From: Candidatus Sericytochromatia bacterium
Lineage (GTDB): Bacteria; Cyanobacteriota; Sericytochromatia; JACMPN01
Assembly (NCBI GenBank): GCA_014377495.1
Contig: JACMPN010000389.1
Location: 1-6,957 of the forward strand
Reading direction: 5' to 3'
DNA: 6,957 bases
Of the stretch, positions 1 through 6,700 are shown in pieces. The notes below the pieces were generated by a model. That model saw nothing but the letters and a program-made list of their open reading frames with translations. It was not told the origin of the DNA and made no database searches. The number at the start of each line of letters is the position of its first letter. The stretch's first letter is position 1. The position numbers were made by a program, and so were the translations under genes.

Positions 1-1
1 G

Positions 2-1237
2 CGCTGCACCTACTGCATCGTGCCGTACGTGCGGGGCAATGAGATCAGCCGCCGGCCGGAGGCGATCGTCACCGAGGTCGCCCGGCTGGGCATGGAGGGC
101 TTCAAAGAGATTACCCTCCTCGGCCAGAACGTCGATTCCTATGGTGACGACCTGAGCCCGGAAAGTTCGCTGGCCGAGCTGATGCACCTGCTGGACCCGG
201 TGCCCGGCATCGAGCGGATCCGCTTCATGACCAGCCATCCGGCCGACATGACGGATGCCCTGGTCGATGCGGTGGCGACGCTGCCCAAAGTCTGCGAGTA
301 CATCCACCTGCCCTTGCAGGCCGGCAACGACCGGGTCCTGCGCTTCATGGCCCGCGGCTACACGATGGAGCGGTATGCGGCCTTGGCGGACCAGATCCGC
401 CGCAAGGTCCCCGGCGTCGCCCTGACGTCCGATTTGATCGTCGGCTTCCCAGGCGAAACGGAAGAGGAGTTCCTCGACTCCGTGGCTGCCGTGAAGCGGT
501 TCAATTTCGACATGGTCAATACGGCCGCTTACTCGCCCCGCAAGGGAACGCCTGCCGCCCGGATGAAGGGGCAACTCCCGGAAGCGGAAAAAATGGCCCG
601 CCTCAGCTACCTCAATCAGGTGGTGCAGGAGACGGCCCGGGCGATCAATGGCGCCCTGATCGGGCAGGTCCAGGAAGTGCTCGTCGAACGGCCGAACCCC
701 AAGCAGCCCGAGCAGATGACGGGCCGGACCCGGACGAACAAGATCGTCCACCTGATCGGCGACTGCCAGGTCGGTGACATCGTGCAGGTGACGATCTCCG
801 GCGCTAGCCCGTGGTCGTTGCGGGGCGAAATCGTCGCCGTGCCGCAGCTGATCCTCGCTTACACCGTCGTGGCGGGACCGTCCGATACGCTCAGCATCCA
901 CGGCATCGAGGCTTACGGCCTGCACGGGGTGGCGCCGGAAGAGCGGGTCCTGGGGCAGCGCTTCGTCGTGGATCTGGATCTGGAGATGGATCTGTCCTTG
1001 GCCGGAAAAAGCGATGACCTGGCTGACACGTTGTCCTACGTCGACGTCGTTCAATCGGTGCAAAGTGTCGTGGGCGGACAGTCCTGCCAGTTGATCGAGG
1101 CGCTGGCCGAGCGGGTGGCTGCCGAAATCCTGCAATTTGCTATAGTGGGATCTGTGGTCGTGCGGCTCCACAAGCCGCACATCCCGGTGGCAGGGTTCAG
1201 CGGGGCCGTGTCGGTCTCCATCTGTCGGCGGCGTTAG
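2..1237 (+). CDS. miaB: tRNA-2-methylthio-N6-dimethylallyladenosine synthase (MiaB), 5'-truncated, fused in frame to dihydroneopterin aldolase (FolB)
   Basis: The gene enters from the left edge. The first codons read RCTYCIVPYVRG, so the last two cysteines of the radical-SAM CxxxCxxC motif are present (codons at 5-7 and 14-16). The GTG at 20 is an internal valine codon, not a start; by comparison with typical MiaB about 155-160 N-terminal codons are missing. MiaB is an iron-sulfur radical-SAM enzyme that adds a methylthio group to i6A at position 37 of tRNAs. The radical-SAM core runs to about base 640, with TLLGQNVDSYG, FMTSHP, HLPLQAGNDRVL and IVGFPGETEEEF. A TRAM RNA-binding domain follows at about 650-838, ending in SLRGEIV where stand-alone MiaB normally stops. 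Here the frame continues through a linker of about 15 residues into a complete FolB domain and ends at TAG 1235-1237. The MiaB call is firm. Whether the fusion is real or a lost stop or frameshift cannot be decided from one sequence. Confidence 0.93.
   Translation, partial: RCTYCIVPYVRGNEISRRPEAIVTEVARLGMEGFKEITLLGQNVDSYGDDLSPESSLAELMHLLDPVPGIERIRFMTSHPADMTDALVDAVATLPKVCEYIHLPLQAGNDRVLRFMARGYTMERYAALADQIRRKVPGVALTSDLIVGFPGETEEEFLDSVAAVKRFNFDMVNTAAYSPRKGTPAARMKGQLPEAEKMARLSYLNQVVQETARAINGALIGQVQEVLVERPNPKQPEQMTGRTRTNKIVHLIGDCQVGDIVQVTISGASPWSLRGEIVAVPQLILAYTVVAGPSDTLSIHGIEAYGLHGVAPEERVLGQRFVVDLDLEMDLSLAGKSDDLADTLSYVDVVQSVQSVVGGQSCQLIEALAERVAAEILQFAIVGSVVVRLHKPHIPVAGFSGAVSVSICRRR
884..1234 (+). 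other. folB: FolB (dihydroneopterin aldolase) domain within the MiaB fusion
   Basis: FolB converts 7,8-dihydroneopterin to 6-hydroxymethyl-7,8-dihydropterin and glycolaldehyde in folate synthesis. The domain has about 117 residues, the normal length of a whole FolB. It opens with DTLSIHGIEAYGLHGV, where the family usually begins. The family landmarks are in order: an acidic stretch APEER followed by LGQRFVVDLDLE, KSDDLADTLSYVDVV containing the conserved active-site tyrosine, the LIEALAERVAAEIL helix, and RLHKP with the catalytic-type lysine (codon 1172-1174). An in-frame GTG at 869 could serve as an internal start giving a free FolB, but no Shine-Dalgarno sequence precedes it. The next gene is folK, the following enzyme in the pathway, which supports the identification. 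Confidence 0.9.
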
Positions 1238-1268
1238 GGCTTGGTCACTGATTGCATGACACGCCCAT

Positions 1269-1276
1269 AAGGAGGA
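1269..1276 (+). promoter_or_regulatory. Ribosome binding site of folK
   Basis: AAGGAGGA lies four bases before the ATG at 1281 and is nearly a full match to the anti-Shine-Dalgarno sequence. It selects ATG 1281 over the out-of-frame ATGs at 1252 and 1277. The 43-base gap after folB shows no terminator-like hairpin, so co-transcription with the upstream gene is likely. Confidence 0.85.
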
Positions 1277-1280
1277 ATGC

Positions 1281-1784
1281 ATGGCTATCGCCCACATCGG
1301 TCTCGGTGCGAACCTCGGCGAACGGGCCGAAACGATCCAGGCCGCCATTGCCGCCATGCGGGCCCATCCGGCGATCACCGTCCAGAAGGTTTCCTCGTTG
1401 TACGAGACGGAACCGCTCGAATATCCGGATCAGGGCTGGTTCCTCAACGGTGTGGCCGAGATCGAGACTTCACTTGCCCCGGAAGCCCTCCTCGACGTGC
1501 TGCTTGACATCGAACACAGCCTGCACCGCGAGCGGACGATCCGCTTTGGTCCACGCACGATTGATCTGGACCTGCTGTTGCTCGACAATCAGACGATCAC
1601 CACCGGCCGTCTGCAGGTACCCCACCTGCGCCTGCATGCCCGGGCCTTCGTGTTGATTCCCTTGGGCGAGATCGCCCCGGACGCCCTGCATCCGGTCTTC
1701 CAGAAAACCGCTGCCGAACTTTACGATCACCTCGACCGGCCGACGATCGTCCGGCGTTTCGAGGGTGCCTTGGCCGTTCTCTAG
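1281..1784 (+). CDS. folK: 2-amino-4-hydroxy-6-hydroxymethyldihydropteridine diphosphokinase (HPPK)
   Basis: HPPK is a cytoplasmic enzyme that transfers pyrophosphate from ATP to 6-hydroxymethyl-7,8-dihydropterin, the product of FolB, making the substrate of dihydropteroate synthase. The 167-residue length is normal. The N-terminus HIGLGANLGERAETI is the family signature, followed by VSSLYETEPL and a WFLNGVAEIETSL segment that matches the pterin-binding region. FGPRTIDLDLLLLD places the two Mg-binding aspartates at residues 95 and 97 and the nearby arginine at 92, the same numbers as in E. coli HPPK. VPHLRLHARAFVL gives His115 and Arg121, again as in E. coli. All key residues are present, so the enzyme should be active. 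The stop TAG at 1782-1784 directly abuts the GTG of the next reading frame. Confidence 0.97.
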   Translation: MAIAHIGLGANLGERAETIQAAIAAMRAHPAITVQKVSSLYETEPLEYPDQGWFLNGVAEIETSLAPEALLDVLLDIEHSLHRERTIRFGPRTIDLDLLLLDNQTITTGRLQVPHLRLHARAFVLIPLGEIAPDALHPVFQKTAAELYDHLDRPTIVRRFEGALAVL

Positions 1785-2249
1785 GTGGCTGAGTTTGAGG
1801 AACCCACCGACGCCGTTGATCCGGACGACCAATCGGGCGAGTCCTGGTTGTCTCCCGACAAGCCGGCAGAGTTGCTATGGGGGGCCGTGCTGACAGCCAG
1901 TGAAATCGAATTGCGCGAACTGCACGACCGCCTTTGGCCCCATCTAGCCTTTGACGAAGCCGGCTTCAAACGGAATCCGGCTTCATTTCGCTGGCTGCTG
2001 GCGAAACGGGCCGTCTCCCGGGCCCATGGCGAGGATTCCTCCGCCGGTCTGGCCATGCTTGCCGAAGGGCTGACCACCGTGTGGCAGGCCCATCCCGAGT
2101 TGCAGGTCGAAATGCTTATCGCCATCCTGCAGGACAAGCCGACAGACGACATCCTGCGGCGCTTTTCGATCGCCGCCGGCATTCCCCTGGAGTTCCTCCA
2201 AGAGACGCTGTCGGTGCCGGAGAATGCCGATTTGCCACCCGCCACTTGA
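1785..2249 (+). CDS. Hypothetical protein, 154 residues, acidic N-terminus and predicted helical body
   Basis: I do not recognise this family. The frame is opened by GTG 1785, the base after the folK TAG, so translation would depend on ribosomes finishing folK; no Shine-Dalgarno sequence is evident and no good alternative start lies close downstream. The first 30 residues are acidic and proline-containing (EFEEPTDAVDPDD, SLSPDKP-like), probably disordered. From about residue 38 the sequence looks amphipathic and helical (ASEIELRELHDRLWPHLAF, RWLLAKRAVSRAHGE, AGLAMLAEGLTTVW, VEMLIAILQDK, DDILRRFSIAAG). There is no signal peptide, membrane segment, cysteine or metal motif. The composition is protein-like, whereas the overlapping minus-strand frame is Ser/Arg-rich and looks like a shadow. 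Its position suggests co-expression with folate genes, but this does not establish a role. Confidence 0.7.
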   Translation: MAEFEEPTDAVDPDDQSGESWLSPDKPAELLWGAVLTASEIELRELHDRLWPHLAFDEAGFKRNPASFRWLLAKRAVSRAHGEDSSAGLAMLAEGLTTVWQAHPELQVEMLIAILQDKPTDDILRRFSIAAGIPLEFLQETLSVPENADLPPAT

Positions 2250-2282
2250 TCTCTCGGTGGTATTTGGCTTAGGATCGGGTTA

Positions 2283-3647
2283 ATGATCGGCCTGATTCCA
2301 CCCTCATTTGTCCCGACTGTCTTGCGTCGGTCCCCTGGCCGCTGGAGCCGCTCCGTGAGCCTGGCCGCGATCGGCTTGCTTTTGGCGGCATGTGAGCGGT
2401 CGCCGGTTATCGGGGGCTTAGCCACCGGTGTCCAGGCGGCGTTTCGGCTGCCGGCCAGTGCCAGCCACGGTTGCCGCCGGGGCCCCACCCGCGGGGGACG
2501 CCCCCAAACCCGGCATGACCTGGCATCGGCCCGGTTCCCCATCACAGTGCATTGGCGTGATCCCGCCACGGCGGCCAAGGCAAAAAAACTGCTGGGCTAC
2601 CTGGACGCAGCCTGGCAGCGTGAGGTCGTGGAAATGGGTTGGGCCCGGCCATTGTCGGATGCCGGGGCCGGCGGGACAGACAACCTCGATGTCTATCTCG
2701 CCCCAGTGGGTAAGGGGCAGGCTTATGTTGCCGAGGAACGTCGCCAGAAAACGCCCTTTGCGGCAGCCAGCGCCTATATCGTGTTCGACCAGAATCTGGC
2801 GGATGACGGCACGCTGGAATCTTACGCCTTTCACGAGTTCAACCACGCCTGTCAGTATGCCCTCGACGCTAACGAAGGGTCCGCCTTTTACGAAAATGCG
2901 GCTGCCTACATGGACCGCTTCCTGAAGCCGGACGGACCAGCCAGTCAGACAGGCATTGCGGATTTTCAGGCCGCACCAGAGCGGTCGCTGGATTCGATCA
3001 GTCCGGACGGTTTCACCGACGAGTTCGAGTATGGGGCCGGGATCTTTCTGGAATTTCTCGTCGAGCGCTATGGCGCTGGTCGTCCCGATCTCGTCCGTGA
3101 ACTCTGGGAGGCCGGGCGTCAGCCGGAGCAGGCAGGCGCCGCCGATCCCAATGAGCCCGATTGGCAGGACGTTTTGCCGGCGGTGCTGCAGCGCCGCCAG
3201 GGTCCGGATACCCAGACGGCCCTGCTGGCGTTCCAGGCTTGGCGCCTGCAGCAGTCATTGTCCAAGCCTCCTCGCCTACCCGTCCCGTTCCTGATCCAGG
3301 ACGGGGGCCGGGCCGACCGGCTGAAGCCCGCCCAAAACCGCCGGCCGCCCCCCTGGGGCGCCAACTTCGCCCGCCTGGACACTCAGGGTGCGCGCACCGT
3401 CAGCGTCAGCCTGGCCGACGGCGGCGACAGTCAGTGGCGCGTGTGGGTCGGCACTCAGGGGAGTGACGGGAACTGGTCGGCGGCGACGTCGGCTCCGGGT
3501 GCCGGCCAGCCACGGGTATCCCTGGCCCTGGGTGCCGCCAAGCGGGTCTATGTGACTGTCCTCAATCTGGGCAATGGGCATCACGATCCGGACAGGGCGG
3601 ACTGGGCCGGCGCCGATTACCGCCTGGACCTCGACTGGGCCCGGTAA
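2283..3647 (+). CDS. Predicted lipoprotein zinc metallopeptidase (HEFNH motif) with C-terminal beta-sandwich-like region
   Basis: The ATG at 2283 has an AGGA eight bases upstream (2271-2274). Residues 15-37 form a lipoprotein signal: a basic n-region (RRSPGRWSR), a hydrophobic core and a lipobox LAAC with Cys37, so the mature protein should be membrane-anchored outside the cytoplasm. The catalytic region contains HEFNHACQYAL at 184-194; His184, Glu185 and His188 fit an HExxH zinc site, and Glu204 in ENAAAYMD is the likely third ligand, as in gluzincin-type peptidases. The arrangement resembles the poorly characterised MXAN_6640-type putative metalloproteases, a similarity judged by eye. A Pro-rich stretch at about 330-358 leads to a Val/Ser-rich region (360-454) that looks like a pre-peptidase C-type beta-sandwich. 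Residues about 56-78 are unusually Arg/Gly-rich and may be read in the wrong frame. The substrate is unknown. Confidence 0.8.
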   Translation: MIGLIPPSFVPTVLRRSPGRWSRSVSLAAIGLLLAACERSPVIGGLATGVQAAFRLPASASHGCRRGPTRGGRPQTRHDLASARFPITVHWRDPATAAKAKKLLGYLDAAWQREVVEMGWARPLSDAGAGGTDNLDVYLAPVGKGQAYVAEERRQKTPFAAASAYIVFDQNLADDGTLESYAFHEFNHACQYALDANEGSAFYENAAAYMDRFLKPDGPASQTGIADFQAAPERSLDSISPDGFTDEFEYGAGIFLEFLVERYGAGRPDLVRELWEAGRQPEQAGAADPNEPDWQDVLPAVLQRRQGPDTQTALLAFQAWRLQQSLSKPPRLPVPFLIQDGGRADRLKPAQNRRPPPWGANFARLDTQGARTVSVSLADGGDSQWRVWVGTQGSDGNWSAATSAPGAGQPRVSLALGAAKRVYVTVLNLGNGHHDPDRADWAGADYRLDLDWAR

Positions 3648-3689
3648 CCTCCGTTCCCTTGCCGGTGTGGCAGGTGTCCGACCGAATGA

Positions 3690-3717
3690 TTGGTACGCTT
3701 GTGAATTACATTAAAAC
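3690..3717 (+). promoter_or_regulatory. Possible sigma-70-like promoter in the gap before the hook-family gene
   Basis: The gap 3648-3798 has no gene. It holds one AT-rich patch (about 3687-3718) that stands out in otherwise G+C-rich DNA. TTGGTA (3690-3695) and TAAAAC (3712-3717) are 16 bases apart and each matches four of six consensus bases, a weak promoter at best. A CATAAT at 3754-3759 is a better -10 box but lacks a -35 partner. I found no good sigma-28 (TAAA-N15-GCCGATAA) or sigma-54 (GG-N10-GC) site, the usual flagellar promoter types. No strong terminator for the upstream gene is visible. Confidence 0.25.
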
Positions 3718-3788
3718 TACGTTGCCCGAGCGCAGGTCCCAGCGGCGCGACCCCATAATTTGATCATGTGTCCGTAGGTGCGGGCAGC

Positions 3789-3795
3789 GGGAGGG
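3789..3795 (+). promoter_or_regulatory. Ribosome binding site choosing the GTG 3799 start
   Basis: GGGAGGG lies three bases before GTG 3799, a close spacing similar to that seen at folK. It favours GTG 3799 over the earlier in-frame GTG 3778, which directly follows an in-frame TAG (3775-3777) and would add seven residues unlike the family's N-terminus. Confidence 0.7.
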
Positions 3796-3798
3796 TGC

Positions 3799-6700
3799 GT
3801 GTCCAACTCTGATTACATCGCCATGGACAGCTTGAAGCTCCTCGACCGCTGGGTCTCCCTGCTAAACACGCAGGCGGCCGGTACGGCGGCCTCCGGTTAC
3901 AAGGCCGAGCGTATGACGTTTACAGGTGGGGTCACCCAGATCGACACCTTGGCCGGTGGCCTGACCAGTCAGCTCGGTGAGGCCGGCCTCCATTACTCCA
4001 GTGCCGTCGATTACTCGCAGGGCGACATCTCCTCCAGCATCAGCGCCGATCATATGGCCATCCGGGGTGGGGGCTTTTTTGCCGTCGCCACCAGCCTGAC
4101 GGCCGGTGCGGCAGTCCAGTACACCCGTGACGGCGAGTTCCACAAGGACGCCGGCGGCTTTTACCGGACAAAGGAAGGCTACTACCTGCTCAGCGCCGAC
4201 GACGTCGATCCCCAGGCGAATGTCGTACGGGACCCCGTCCAGTTCGGCCGGCCGTTTCCTTCGGCGCTGGATCCCTTCGGGCCAGGGGGGATGGGCGTCA
4301 CCGACCTCAATTTCGTCGGCATCTATTCGGGGTACTGGCAGGATCCACCCTCGGCCGGCCTAGGCTTGCCGATGAACTATGCGGTCAACATGGGGAGCGT
4401 GGGCCTTGCCTACACGGCCACGGCGACCAATCCGACGAACAACGCCGTCTGGTCGGCGACGACCGCCATGGCGGGGATGGACGCCGGTTACGGGGCTGTG
4501 GGCTGGTATACCAACGACACCACGGCCGACTCCGGCAATGGCGGCGGCAGCCTCCACTACGGCCAAAACAACGTCGCCACCTACGCCACCGGGCAGAACC
4601 GGGCGAATAAGATCAACATCGCGGCCGACTGGACGGGCACGGGCGACGTGGACTTGCACATCACCGAGCCAGGTGCTGTCGTCACCGACAAATTCGACGT
4701 GACCAACAACGGCCTCTACATCGGTGCCACTACCGGCACCGCCGGTGGCGGCGGCGCCAACCCGGCCAACAGCGATGAAAATTACCTGCTGAACATCCCG
4801 ACCGGTCGTGCTGACTTCGGTACCCCGATCACGGCCGGTACGTACTCGGCGATCATCGACGGGGCCACCGCTGCGACGACGGTCACCTACCAGATCGTGG
4901 AAGACTACGGCACGGTCCACCAAGCCGTCGTTTCGTCCGGGAGCACGGCGATCGCCCCGCCGCCGATCAACTACATCGTCGACATGGGTGCCGCCGGGCT
5001 GACGGATGGGACGACCTTCGCTGCGGGCAGTTGGATCCGTTCGACGCCTAAGACCGGGCCCTTCGGATCCGTCGGCTGGTACAGCAATGACAGTACTGCC
5101 AACAATTTCGGCGCCGCCGGCAGCATGCACTTTGGCCGCCAGAACACGGCTTCGTATGCGTCCGGCGTCGACTCTGCGGGCAAGCTGGACGTCGTCATCG
5201 ACTGGGCGCTGGCCGGAGATGTGGATCTGCACGTCTACGAGCCGGGTCCGGAGCACACGTATTACGGCGACAAGTTCAATAATGGCATTCTGAATCGGGA
5301 CCAGGGGACCGGCGTCACCTATCCTGGCGGCCCGCTCTACACAGACTGGGACGAGTGGTACACCGTCAACACCGACGCCCGTGGCGATGGCCTGCCGACA
5401 CCGACCACGCCCTCCACCAACGGCGTCTACAATGCCCAAATCTATGGCTACGGGGGACTTGCGGCTAATACGCCGGTGACCTACCAATTCATCGAGGATG
5501 CAGGCACGATCCATCAAAATATCGTGGCGTCGGGCGTGGTGAGCGTCAGCAATTCCCAGACGGTCAATCTGGCGAGTGCCACGTTGGCCAACAATACCGT
5601 TCAGGGGTCTCTCTTCAGTCCCGAATACGTGATCAACCCGATCATCCCGATGACCACCATCGCTTTTGATCACAGCTATGCCTTGGACGGCACGGGTGTT
5701 GAGACCAACGCGGCGGTCGACATCATGACCTTTGCGTACCAGACTTTTGACGATGCGTCGGCTACCTGGGACGCGGCAGTAACGACGACCATCCCCAAGC
5801 CGACCACGGCGGCGGCATTTGCCACCCTCAGCCAGTCTGTCGCCACGACTGGCAAGGGCAAGCTGCGGTTCAAATGGGATTTCGCCTCGGTCGACGGCAA
5901 GAAGAATGCCGGGCGGGGTTGGAACTTGGAAAAACTCGTGATTGATCAGGGGCCGCCTGCGGCCGCCTCAGTGGCCATTGGATCAGTCGTCGTTGCCGAC
6001 CGCCGCAACAGTGGATCGATCTACAGTCCGTCTTTCGCCCTGAACACGGCGATGTCCAGTGCCAACGTTTCCTTCGATCAGAATTATCTGATGGACGCCT
6101 TTGGCGGCCTTGAGGGCAATGCCGCCGTGGATACGATGCGGTTTGGGTACCGGCTCAACGGCGGTGCCTGGTCCTACCTGCCGTCCCCGAAGGCCGGCGC
6201 CAGCTCCGCCGGGTGGGTGAATTATTTGCAGAACGTCCTCACGGGCGGGGCAGCCAACATCCAGTTCCGCTGGGATTTCGACACGGTCGACGGCAAATAC
6301 AACGCCGGACGTGGCTGGAATATGGAAAACTTCAAACTTGACCAGTTTGCCCCGACGACGAGCAACTATTTCCGGGCCCGGGTATATGACCTGAACAACG
6401 GTCTGGCGCCGGGCAGCACGATCTGCATTTACAACCCCGTCACCGGAGTCGAGGGGGTCCGGGTGGGCGTTACCGAAGGGGCTTTCGTCAACGTGCCCTT
6501 TGGCGTGGTGGCGGACTGGCCGATCCCCAATGGCACGGTACGCATCTACGACAACATGGGCGTCCTTGCCGACGAGCACCTGTACGCTCCGAGCATCCAG
6601 TCACAAGGGGATATCGACGTCAGCCTGGCCTTCCGGCGGGGCTTGCAACCGGCCATCTACGACGAACCGAAGGTCGATCTGCGGGCATCGGATCGTGGCA

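Noticed and set aside
20..22. GTG at 20 as the start of the first gene
   Set aside because: The codons before it encode the cysteines of the radical-SAM motif, so the gene clearly continues upstream of the window.
1781..2578. A 265-codon minus-strand open frame opposite the unknown gene and the start of the lipoprotein
   Set aside because: The product is Ser/Arg-rich and low in complexity, and it spans two unrelated plus-strand genes, including the lipoprotein signal peptide; the plus-strand frames look far more protein-like.
3669..3681. Small inverted repeat TGCC...GGCA after the metallopeptidase gene as a terminator
   Set aside because: The stem is only four base pairs and no T-run follows it.
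3778..3780. GTG at 3778 as the start of the hook-family gene
   Set aside because: It directly follows an in-frame TAG and has no ribosome binding site, whereas GTG 3799 is preceded by GGGAGGG and gives a family-like N-terminus.
3660..3798. Sigma-28 or sigma-54 flagellar promoter upstream of the hook-family gene
   Set aside because: TGGCAGG at 3668-3674 and TAAA at 3712-3715 lack properly spaced partner elements.
4360..5673. A 437-codon open frame on the minus strand opposite the hook-family gene
   Set aside because: It is Arg/Gly/Val/Asp-rich with no recognisable domain, and it lies exactly antisense to a frame with clear family motifs and internal repeats; it is a by-product of G+C-rich codon use.
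5983..6579. A 198-codon minus-strand open frame
   Set aside because: It overlaps module B of the hook-family protein and has no ribosome binding site context or family signature.
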